From NCBI GenBank assembly GCA_027483005.1, contig JAIXVN010000369.1, positions 1-6,759 of the forward strand: a stretch of 6,759 nucleotides of DNA, written 5' to 3'. A program made the position numbers and the translations under genes. The notes under the pieces are model-generated. The model did no database searches and was not told the DNA's origin. It was given only the letters and a program-made list of their open reading frames with translations. Of the stretch, positions 1-5,193 are shown one piece after another (position 1 is the stretch's first letter; each line of letters opens with the position of its first letter). Source of the DNA: Verrucomicrobiaceae bacterium (GTDB lineage: Bacteria > Verrucomicrobiota > Verrucomicrobiia > Verrucomicrobiales > Akkermansiaceae).

Positions 1-843
1 ATCATCGATGGCGGCGGCGTGGTCCGTGCGATCAATGCCAAGGGCTTCGCAGGCATCACCACTGGCCAGATGAACCGCCTCAACGAGATCGCGGTGCAGG
101 CCGGACTTCCGGTCAAGAACCTGGCCTTCATCAAGCTCGAGAACGGCGAATACAAGAGCCCGCTCTGGAAGATCTTCACCGACTCGGAAAAGGAAGCCGT
201 CGTCGCGAAGCTCGACCTCGCGGAAGGGGACATCGTCTTCTTCGCCGCCGGTTCGCGCGACTCGGTCAGCACGATCCTCGGTCGCGTCCGTCTGGAGATC
301 GCCGACATGATGGAGCTCACCAAGGGCAGCAAGGTTTACAACTTCCTGTGGGTCGTGGATTTCCCGCTGCTCGCTCTCGACACCGAGACCGGCCACTGGG
401 CGGCGGTGCACCATCCCTTCACCCGTCCGAACAAGGACGACGTGGCCCTGCTCGATGACGGCAAGTATGAGGAAGTCCGCGCCGTGGCTTACGACGTTGT
501 CCTCAACGGCTACGAGCTCGGTGGGGGTTCGATCCGAATCCACGAAAAGGATCTTCAGGCGAAAATGTTCGAAGTCCTCGGCGTCGGCCCGGAAGAGCAG
601 CAGGAAAAGTTCGCCCACATCCTCGACGCCTTCCGCTTCGGAGCCCCGCCGCACGGTGGTCTGGCGCTCGGTCTCGACCGCATCGCGATGCTGGTTTCCG
701 GCGAGGACAGCATTCGTGAAGTCATCGCGTTCCCGAAGAACAACAAGGGAGCCGACCTCATGGCGCAGAGCCCCTGCGTGATCGACTTCAAGTCGCTGCG
801 TGAGGTTTACATCCAGTCGACTTACAAGGAGAAGAAGGACTGA
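1..843 (+). CDS. aspS: Aspartyl-tRNA synthetase, C-terminal part (5' end cut by window edge)
   Basis: Charges tRNA-Asp with aspartate in the cytoplasm (class II synthetase, AspRS bacterial type). The frame is open from base 1, giving 280 codons before the TGA, about half of the usual ~590 residues. The fragment begins inside the bacterial GAD insertion domain (roughly residues 1-110) and continues into the end of the catalytic core. Visible core motifs are LWVVDFP, HHPF (residues 137-140), NGYELGGGSIRIH (about 169-181) and class II motif 3, GLALGLDR (220-227), followed by the family's VIAFPKNNKGADLM stretch. The C-terminus is a short lysine-rich tail. The OB-fold anticodon domain and motifs 1 and 2 lie outside the window. 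I cannot tell from this part whether the enzyme is discriminating or also charges tRNA-Asn. No terminator with a T-run follows it. Identification is very secure. Confidence 0.97.
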   Translation: MIDGGGVVRAINAKGFAGITTGQMNRLNEIAVQAGLPVKNLAFIKLENGEYKSPLWKIFTDSEKEAVVAKLDLAEGDIVFFAAGSRDSVSTILGRVRLEIADMMELTKGSKVYNFLWVVDFPLLALDTETGHWAAVHHPFTRPNKDDVALLDDGKYEEVRAVAYDVVLNGYELGGGSIRIHEKDLQAKMFEVLGVGPEEQQEKFAHILDAFRFGAPPHGGLALGLDRIAMLVSGEDSIREVIAFPKNNKGADLMAQSPCVIDFKSLREVYIQSTYKEKKD

Positions 844-996
844 AGAGTGATTGGTTAGAAGTGATTGGTGAAGAAATGCGAGTTGCCATGCTCATGAGAG
901 CGTGGGCTCGCGGGGCTTGTGGCCGGATCGAGATTGCCTGCTTGGGACTCTCCGTGCGGGTAGAGCGTGAACCGTCAGCTTGGGAGTTTCAGGTTC
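844..996. other. Convergent intergenic gap between aspS and the TatD-like gene
   Basis: This 153-bp gap separates the 3' ends of two convergent genes. It holds a short tandem repeat next to aspS (847-875) and an imperfect hairpin at 887-904 (7-bp stem with one G-T pair, loop ATGA). The octamer GCTTGGGA occurs twice (940-947 and 978-985). No stem followed by a T-run is visible on either strand, so there is no recognisable intrinsic terminator for either gene. I see no open frame worth calling. Confidence 0.6.
847..875 (+). repeat. Short tandem repeat, two ~14-bp units
   Basis: Two adjacent units, GTGATTGGTTAGAA (847-860) and GTGATTGGTGAAGAA (861-875), share their first nine bases and a GAA-type end. 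They lie 4 bases after the aspS stop and are noticeably AT-richer than the rest of the window. Function is unknown; it may be slipped-strand duplication or part of a dispersed intergenic repeat. Confidence 0.6.
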
Positions 997-1788
997 TCAG
1001 GCCTTGGTGAGGAAGCAGGCTTCGAGGTTCCGCTGCTGTTGGCGGGCGAGGTCTTCGATGGAGATTTCGAGACGCTCGGCGCAGGCGCTGGCGATGGGCT
1101 TGAGGTTGGCCGGGTGGTTGAGTCCGTCAGGCAGCGGATGGGTGATGAACTCGGAGGGCGGAAGCATGTCCGGGGCATCGGTCTCGATGAGGACGCGATC
1201 GGGTGGAAGCTGGCGGAAGGTTTCCACGAGGTTGGATTTCCTCGGGTGGAGGAAATGGCCTGAGAACGAGAAATACGCGCCGAGGGGGATCAGGCGGCGC
1301 GCGGTTTCGAGGGACCCGTTGAATGAGTGGAGGAGGAATCGTGCCGGGGGTGGGACGCGATCAAGCGAATCGAAGAGGGCTTGCCAGGCTTTGAGGCAGT
1401 GGATGACCACGCAGCGATCGAGTTCCCGCGCGATCCGGAGCTGGGTTTCGAAAAGGGGCGTCTGGACCTCAAGTCCGGGGGAGTCGATCCAACGGTCCAC
1501 CCCGCATTCACCGACGGCGGCGTGGGGATGTTTTTCCAGCAGGGCGTGAAGTCTTTCGTCCCAGCCCGGAGCGGCAAGATGGGCCTTCCAGGGATGGACC
1601 CCGAAGGCCGGAAGGATGAAGTCAGGATGTTTCTCCAACAGCCTCTCGATCACCGGCCAGTCGTCTTCGCAGGTGGCGTTGACGACACAGCGGCTGATGC
1701 CCTGTGCCCGCAGGGTGGCGATGATCGGCTCCGGGTCCCCGAGGCGGGGATCGTGCAGGTGGTTGTGGGCATCGGACCAGAGCATCAT
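997..1788 (-). CDS. TatD-family metal-dependent hydrolase (DNase-like)
   Basis: TatD-type amidohydrolase-fold protein of 263 residues, the usual family length (about 260). Family members are divalent-metal phosphoesterases, several with DNase activity, acting in the cytoplasm. Every expected metal ligand is visible: H8 and H10 in DAHNHLHD, E94 in GECGVDR, H130 in VVIHC, H154 in LHSFNG and D204 in IETDAPD. The GVHPW motif (63-67) is also typical. One departure is HNHLHD in place of the common HxHLD. The start is the first of two adjacent ATGs (1788); the reading LWSDAHNHLHD fits the family N-terminus, and no Shine-Dalgarno site precedes it. The gene lies 128 bp downstream of the RidA-like gene on the same strand and could be co-transcribed, although the gap is rich in inverted repeats. 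The real substrate cannot be deduced. I leave the symbol blank because several TatD paralogues exist. Confidence 0.9.
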   Translation of the reverse strand: MMLWSDAHNHLHDPRLGDPEPIIATLRAQGISRCVVNATCEDDWPVIERLLEKHPDFILPAFGVHPWKAHLAAPGWDERLHALLEKHPHAAVGECGVDRWIDSPGLEVQTPLFETQLRIARELDRCVVIHCLKAWQALFDSLDRVPPPARFLLHSFNGSLETARRLIPLGAYFSFSGHFLHPRKSNLVETFRQLPPDRVLIETDAPDMLPPSEFITHPLPDGLNHPANLKPIASACAERLEISIEDLARQQQRNLEACFLTKA

Positions 1789-1916
1789 TGAGAGAAGATT
1801 CCGAACATGGCTGCGGATTTCATCCGCGATTCAGTCGGGATCCATGGATCATCGATGGAGAGCGGCTGATTCCTCTTCGATGAAGATGGCTTGGCGGACG
1901 GAATCCGCCGCCACGA
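1789..1916. other. Palindrome-dense intergenic spacer between RidA-like and TatD-like genes
   Basis: This 128-bp spacer contains five perfect inverted repeats: GCGGAT/ATCCGC (1813-1827, 3-base loop), the palindromes GATCCATGGATC (1839-1850) and CATCGATG (1850-1857), TCTTC/GAAGA (1874-1886), and GGCGGA/TCCGCC (1893-1909, 5-base loop). The last lies 7 bases beyond the RidA-like stop on the minus strand but has no T-run behind it, so it is at best a weak terminator. A 21-codon GTG-start frame reads on the minus strand from 1914 to 1849. It looks protein-like (…QAIFIEEESAAL…) but has no start signal, so I do not call it as a gene. Confidence 0.6.
1893..1909 (-). terminator. Possible weak hairpin terminator after the RidA-like gene
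   Basis: A perfect 6-bp GC-rich stem (GGCGGA/TCCGCC) with a 5-base loop begins 7 bases past the RidA-like stop codon on the minus strand. It lacks the following T-run of a standard intrinsic terminator. It could equally stabilise an mRNA 3' end or be part of an intergenic repeat. Confidence 0.25.
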
Positions 1917-2378
1917 TCACTCGACCTCGACGATCAGATTGATCTCGACGGCGACGTTCAAGGGCAAGGCCGGGACGCCGAGGGCGGTGCGGGAGTGCTT
2001 GCCGCGCTCACCGAAGATTTCGATGAGGAGTTCGGAAGCGCCGTTGATGACCTTGGGGTGATCGTAGAAGTCGGCGGTGGAGTTGACGAAGCCGTTGAGG
2101 GTGACGATGCGCTTCACGCGGTCGAGCGAGCCGATCTCATCGCGCACGACAGCGAGGCGGTTGAGGATGACGATGCGGGAGGCCTCGTAGCCTTCCTCGA
2201 TGGAGACGTCGGTGGGGATTTTGCCGATGACCTTGCGGTCGCCATCGATGGGCAGGCCGCCGGAGAGGAAGAGCAGGTTGCCGGTGCGGACGCAGTTGAC
2301 GTAGGCGGCGATGGGGACCGGGACGGTGGGCAGGCTGAGGCCGAGGGATTCGAGATGGGCGAGGGTGTGGTCGGTCAT
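1917..2378 (-). CDS. RidA (YjgF/YER057c/UK114)-family protein
   Basis: A 153-residue member of the RidA superfamily. Classical RidA hydrolyses reactive enamine/imine intermediates released by PLP enzymes; members form trimers with active sites between subunits. The C-terminal part SRTALGVPALPLNVAVEI (about 129-146) aligns with the conserved RidA block, with R130 and E145 matching the substrate-binding Arg and the conserved Glu. FLSGGLP (37-43) replaces the usual strand with SGQ. The protein is longer than RidA (about 128 residues) and opens with a HLESLGLSLP segment. That places it in the longer RidA-like subgroup, whose substrates are less certain. I chose the ATG at 2378: an in-frame start at 2531 would add 51 low-complexity Pro-rich residues that merely read the M23 gene's 3' end in another frame. 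It begins 13 bases after the M23 stop, so co-transcription is likely. No Shine-Dalgarno site is visible. Confidence 0.88.
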   Translation of the reverse strand: MTDHTLAHLESLGLSLPTVPVPIAAYVNCVRTGNLLFLSGGLPIDGDRKVIGKIPTDVSIEEGYEASRIVILNRLAVVRDEIGSLDRVKRIVTLNGFVNSTADFYDHPKVINGASELLIEIFGERGKHSRTALGVPALPLNVAVEINLIVEVE

Positions 2379-2391
2379 GGTGGAAAAGGGG

Positions 2392-3483
2392 TCAGCGGTT
2401 TCCGGTGGATGGGGTCTTCGGTTTGGTTTTGGCCGGAGCGGAAGCGGGAGCCGGGGCGGGGAAATCTCCGGAAAGGAGGGCGACGAGTTGTTTCCCGGAA
2501 GCAGTGAGGGAGGCGGTGGTGCCCTCGCCATTGATCAGTCCGCGGGTGAGGTAGCGCTGGGGAATGGTGGAGCCGCGGAGGTAGGTGACGATGGGCGTGG
2601 TGACGCTGCGTTCGCTGGCGGTCACGGCGATGGGCAGGCCGGTGCCGGTGAAGGAGATTTCCCAGGAGACGGCGAGGTTCTCATCGCCCCGCAGCAGCCA
2701 GGGGTAGCGCTTTCCGAAGGCGAGGATGCCTTTTCCGGGAACAGTGACCTTGAACTGGACGGGCTGGGCATAGACGAAGTCGGAGAATCTCAGTTCGGGG
2801 TTCTTGCGGCGCTCGAGGAACCACTTGGAGGCATCGGCGCCGGCGAAGTTCATTCCGTTGAAATTGCCGTGCTTGTTCTCTGAGCCCTTGATGGACTTGG
2901 TCCAGTCGTCGAAACGGTCGGACATCATCAGGGCGATCTCGAGATGGACATGGGAGCGGGTGCGATCGATGCCTGCGCCGGTGAAGCCCATCTGGCCGAG
3001 CTTGTCGCCGAGTTTGACGGGATCTCCGACCTTCACCTGGACGGAACTGAGGTGGGCGTAGATCGAGTAGATCGGGGAGTTGTCCCACAGGTGCTCGACG
3101 ACGACATACTTGCCGTAGTTGCTCAGGCCGGCGACGGGGCTGATGTGGACGACCTTGCCATCGGCGATGCTGTTGACCGGGTCGAGCGGGTTGCCGGACT
3201 TGTCGCGTTCGAGCGGGGAGATGTCGATGCCTTCATGGAACTTGACCATGATGACCTCGCCATTGAGTCGGATGGGGGTGCGGGAAAAGCCGAAGCAGCC
3301 GCCTTCCCAGGCCTTGGTGGTCTGGCCCTCGAAGGTCCGATCCACGTGCATGTAGAATTTCTCCGGCTGGTTTCGATAGAGGAGATCGTTCGCCGTCGGC
3401 AGGCGGACCTCGTAGGGAGCGGCGGTGGAAAGGGGAGCGGCGAGCAGAAGCGCGGCGATCCAGGGTCCGAGGATCCTCATCAT
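2392..3483 (-). CDS. Exported M23-family (LytM-like) zinc metallopeptidase
   Basis: Predicted 363-residue secreted endopeptidase that cuts peptidoglycan cross-links in the periplasm. It has an N-terminal signal peptide (about residues 1-22: Arg, a hydrophobic run, then a STAAP cleavage region). The M23 domain spans roughly 75-185. Zinc ligands are H83 and D87 in HEGIDIS and H180 in SHVHLE. The catalytic histidines are H144 (YAHL) and H178. ADGKVVHI, YGKYVVVEH and VKVGDPVKLGDKLG are typical M23 beta-strand segments. All key residues are present, so the enzyme should be active. A region of about 150 residues after the peptidase fold is unrecognised, and the protein ends in a Pro/Ala/Lys-rich tail (about 342-363) that could contact the wall or another surface. 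The start ATG directly abuts the TGA of the upstream exported protein, with a second ATG next in frame; translational coupling is likely. The target bond, or a possible non-wall substrate, is unknown. Confidence 0.93.
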   Translation of the reverse strand: MMRILGPWIAALLLAAPLSTAAPYEVRLPTANDLLYRNQPEKFYMHVDRTFEGQTTKAWEGGCFGFSRTPIRLNGEVIMVKFHEGIDISPLERDKSGNPLDPVNSIADGKVVHISPVAGLSNYGKYVVVEHLWDNSPIYSIYAHLSSVQVKVGDPVKLGDKLGQMGFTGAGIDRTRSHVHLEIALMMSDRFDDWTKSIKGSENKHGNFNGMNFAGADASKWFLERRKNPELRFSDFVYAQPVQFKVTVPGKGILAFGKRYPWLLRGDENLAVSWEISFTGTGLPIAVTASERSVTTPIVTYLRGSTIPQRYLTRGLINGEGTTASLTASGKQLVALLSGDFPAPAPASAPAKTKPKTPSTGNR

Positions 3484-3486
3484 TCA
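3481..3486 (-). promoter_or_regulatory. Abutting stop/start junction (TGA-ATG)
   Basis: The TGA of the SecD-head-like gene (3486-3484) is followed with no gap by the ATG of the M23 gene (3483-3481), and another ATG is next in frame. The nearest purine-rich GGAG is about 17 bases upstream, too far for a normal Shine-Dalgarno site. Reinitiation by the terminating ribosome is therefore the likely way the peptidase is translated. Confidence 0.7.
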
Positions 3487-3969
3487 GCGTTTTTTGGTTT
3501 CTCCGATGCGTGGAGCGAGCTTGTCGAACATCTTGATCTCGAGGGCGGTGACGCCTTTCCAGACGACCAGCTTGCCATCGTCGATCTGGCGGTCGATCTG
3601 AACGGTATCAACGGAGCGTCCGTTGACGCGGGCGACGAGCCAGCGGTCCTGGTTGGTGGCGGTCACGGCGGCGAGGCGGCGGGCTCCTGCGGGCTTGAGC
3701 TTGATCAGGAGCCCGTAGGTGGCGCCATCGGCCGCGGGGATGGGGCTGAAGGATTCGATGTCCTTTTCCGAGACCTCGGACATCCGGCGGAAGAGGCGGA
3801 TGCGTCCGGAGACGTTCTCGGGAAAGACCATTTTCGGGTTTTCATTTCCGTCGGTCTCGAGGTGGAAGGTGAGGGAGGCTTTCTCGCCAGCCTTGCCGCC
3901 GGCCTGGGCCGGGAGCGGGATGAGGCCGAGGGCGGCCGACAGGAGCAGGGCAAAGGTGCGACGGTTCAT
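3484..3969 (-). CDS. Exported small protein with SecD P1-head-like domain
   Basis: A 161-residue predicted periplasmic protein of unknown role. Residues 1-23 form a signal peptide ending AQA before GG; NRRTFALLL resembles a twin-arginine signal, so Tat export is possible. From about residue 82 to 157 the sequence follows the pattern of the SecD periplasmic P1 head: a strand (GLLIKLKP), a GARRLAAVT helix, a strand with VARVNGRSV in the place of SecD's IVLDGKVISAP, then a strand and helix. Residues 64-75 (SEVSEKDIESFS) match the segment preceding this domain in SecD. There are no transmembrane helices beyond the signal, so it is not SecD itself. I chose the ATG at 3969: the longer frame from 4032 would start inside the upstream terminator hairpin and put 21 residues before the signal peptide. 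It is coupled to the M23 gene, suggesting a shared envelope role, perhaps as partner or chaperone of the peptidase. The fold call is by eye. Confidence 0.75.
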   Translation of the reverse strand: MNRRTFALLLSAALGLIPLPAQAGGKAGEKASLTFHLETDGNENPKMVFPENVSGRIRLFRRMSEVSEKDIESFSPIPAADGATYGLLIKLKPAGARRLAAVTATNQDRWLVARVNGRSVDTVQIDRQIDDGKLVVWKGVTALEIKMFDKLAPRIGETKKR

Positions 3970-4011
3970 GGCTGGCTGGAAGTTGAGCGGGGAAGGTGGC
4001 ATCCCGAAAGC

Positions 4012-4044
4012 AAAAACCCCGCTCCAGTGCAAACCGGAGCGGGG
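4012..4044 (-). terminator. Intrinsic terminator of the transaldolase gene
   Basis: On the minus strand a perfect 9-bp GC-rich stem (CCCCGCTCC at 4044-4036 pairing with GGAGCGGGG at 4025-4017, 10-base loop) is followed at once by TTTTT (4016-4012). It lies 19 bases after the transaldolase stop. It separates that gene from the SecD-head-like/M23/RidA cluster and argues against a start for the next gene at 4032, inside the loop. Confidence 0.88.
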
Positions 4045-4063
4045 AGCGGAGGGAGTGGAACGA

Positions 4064-5026
4064 TCAGCCGATCAGCTCGTTGACGAGGTTTTCCAGCTTC
4101 ACGATGTCGGCCGCGAAGGCGCGGATGCCCTGGGCGGTCTTTTCGGTGGCCATGGCGTCCTCGTTGAGGGCGAAGCGGAAGGATTTTTCGTCGAAGGTCA
4201 CCTTTTCGAGGTCCAGCGCCGCCGAATCGGAGGCCGAGAGGCGCTGCTGGACCGGATCGGTGGAAGCTTGGAGTTCAGCGAGCAGGCTGGGGCTGATGGT
4301 GAGGAGGTCGCAGCCGGCGAGCGCCAGCACTTCACCCTTGTTGCGGAAGGAGGCTCCCATGACCTCGGTCTTGTAGCCGAACTTCTTGTAGTAGCTGTAG
4401 ATCGACTTCACGGAAATGACGCCGGGATCCTCGTCGCCCTCGTAGGTCTTGCCGGTGGAGGCCTTGTACCAATCGAGGATACGGCCGACGAAGGGCGAGA
4501 TGAGCTGGACTCCGGCCTCGGCGCAGGCCACGGCCTGAGCGAAGGAGAAGAGGAGCGTCAGGTTGCAGTGCACGCCTTCCTTTTCGAGGATTTCAGCGGC
4601 CTTGATGCCTTCCCAGGTGGAGGCGATCTTGATCAGGATGCGGTCCTTGGAAATGCCTTCGCTTTCGTAGGCGGCGATCAACTGACGGGCCTTGGCGACG
4701 GTGGCCTCGGTGTCAAAGGAAAGGCGGGCGTCCACCTCGGTGGAAACACGGCCGGGGACGATCTTGAGGATTTCCAGGCCGAAGAGGATGAGGATGCGGT
4801 CGAGGACGGCCTCGGTGAGCGCCTGTCCGCTGAGGGAGCCGCCCTTGAGTTCACTGATGGCGCGCTCGACAAGTGGCTTGTATTCCGGCTTGGCGGCGGC
4901 CTGGAGGATCAGTGAGGGATTCGTCGTGGCGTCACGCGGCTGGTAGGCCTTCATCGATTCGAAATCGCCGGTGTCGGCGACGACGACGGTGAACTGCTTC
5001 AGTTGGTCGAGTTGGGTAGCGCTCAT
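4064..5026 (-). CDS. tal: Transaldolase (TalB type)
   Basis: Cytoplasmic enzyme of the non-oxidative pentose phosphate pathway. It moves a dihydroxyacetone unit from sedoheptulose 7-phosphate to glyceraldehyde 3-phosphate, giving erythrose 4-phosphate and fructose 6-phosphate. The protein has 320 residues, close to E. coli TalB (317), and can be read in register with it. The Schiff-base lysine is K133 in RILIKIASTWEG. D18 (VVADTGDF), N36 (DATTNPSLI), E97 (VSTEVDARLSFD), N155 and T157 (CNLTLLFSFAQA) are the other active-site residues. ISPFVGRILDWYK (about 176-188) is the phosphate-binding region. The start is the ATG at 5026 because MSATQLDQLKQFTVVVADTGD matches the family N-terminus; an in-frame ATG at 5131 would add 35 Arg/Pro-rich residues from the intergenic region. 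No Shine-Dalgarno site precedes the start. It is transcribed alone, divergent from the pseudopilin, and ends at a strong terminator. Confidence 0.97.
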   Translation of the reverse strand: MSATQLDQLKQFTVVVADTGDFESMKAYQPRDATTNPSLILQAAAKPEYKPLVERAISELKGGSLSGQALTEAVLDRILILFGLEILKIVPGRVSTEVDARLSFDTEATVAKARQLIAAYESEGISKDRILIKIASTWEGIKAAEILEKEGVHCNLTLLFSFAQAVACAEAGVQLISPFVGRILDWYKASTGKTYEGDEDPGVISVKSIYSYYKKFGYKTEVMGASFRNKGEVLALAGCDLLTISPSLLAELQASTDPVQQRLSASDSAALDLEKVTFDEKSFRFALNEDAMATEKTAQGIRAFAADIVKLENLVNELIG

Positions 5027-5193
5027 GGGCGCGGTCGGAGTAGGGCGAAACCTGCCCGGTGGCGAGGCAAAAAAGCGCGGCGGCTGGATCGCCCTGGTTC
5101 TCCGAGGCGGGCGCTTTCTTCGCAGCGGCAACGATTTTTCATCCCCCGATTCGTGGGGTGGACAAAATCCGGGCTCTTGCCTAGCCTCGCGGG
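5027..5193. other. Divergent promoter region, transaldolase / pseudopilin
   Basis: This 167-bp gap between two divergent starts must carry promoters for both. A candidate for the plus side is listed separately (5159-5187). On the transaldolase side I see only weak hexamers (TCGCCA at 5065-5060, 17 bases, TACTCC at 5042-5037), too poor to call. An A6 run (5070-5075) has no good stem on the side needed for a terminator. No obvious operator or dyad was found. Confidence 0.5.
5159..5187 (+). promoter_or_regulatory. Candidate sigma-70-type promoter of the pseudopilin, leaderless
   Basis: TGGACA (5159-5164, 5 of 6 matches to TTGACA), a 17-base spacer, then TAGCCT (5182-5187, 3 of 6 to TATAAT). With standard numbering the +1 base is 5194, the A of the pseudopilin ATG, which would make a leaderless mRNA. 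No Shine-Dalgarno site lies before that ATG, in keeping with this. The -10 match is modest. Confidence 0.4.

Noticed and set aside
887..904. Hairpin CATGCTC/GAGCGTG as aspS or TatD-like terminator
   Set aside because: Short stem with a G-T pair and no T-run on either side.
2379..2531. 51-residue N-terminal extension of the RidA-like gene
   Set aside because: Pro/Ser/Arg-rich, overlaps the end of the M23 gene in another frame, and the family N-terminus begins at the ATG at 2378.
1995..2883. Plus-strand frames opposite the RidA-like and M23 genes
   Set aside because: Low-complexity Gly/Asp/Val-rich shadows of well-supported minus-strand genes.
3970..4032. 21-residue N-terminal extension of the SecD-head-like gene
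   Set aside because: Starts inside the transaldolase terminator and would bury the signal peptide.
2944..4083. Long plus-strand open frame of 379 codons
   Set aside because: It lies opposite the M23 and SecD-head-like genes, crosses their junction and the terminator hairpin, and has a Gly/Asp/Val/Glu-rich composition typical of antisense frames in GC-rich DNA. The minus strand carries intact catalytic motifs.
3719..4915. Long plus-strand open frame of 398 codons
   Set aside because: Antisense to transaldolase and the terminator; acidic, Gly-rich, no recognisable motif. Transaldolase on the other strand is certain.
5037..5065. Possible transaldolase promoter TCGCCA / 17 bases / TACTCC
   Set aside because: Only 4 and 2 of 6 consensus matches; would be found by chance in most sequence.
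5070..5105. A6 run with GC-rich flank, possible minus-strand terminator
   Set aside because: Only a 4-bp stem precedes the T-run on the minus strand, and no minus-strand gene lies upstream that would need it.
5027..5131. 35-residue N-terminal extension of transaldolase
   Set aside because: Arg/Pro-rich translation of the intergenic region; the family start is at 5026.
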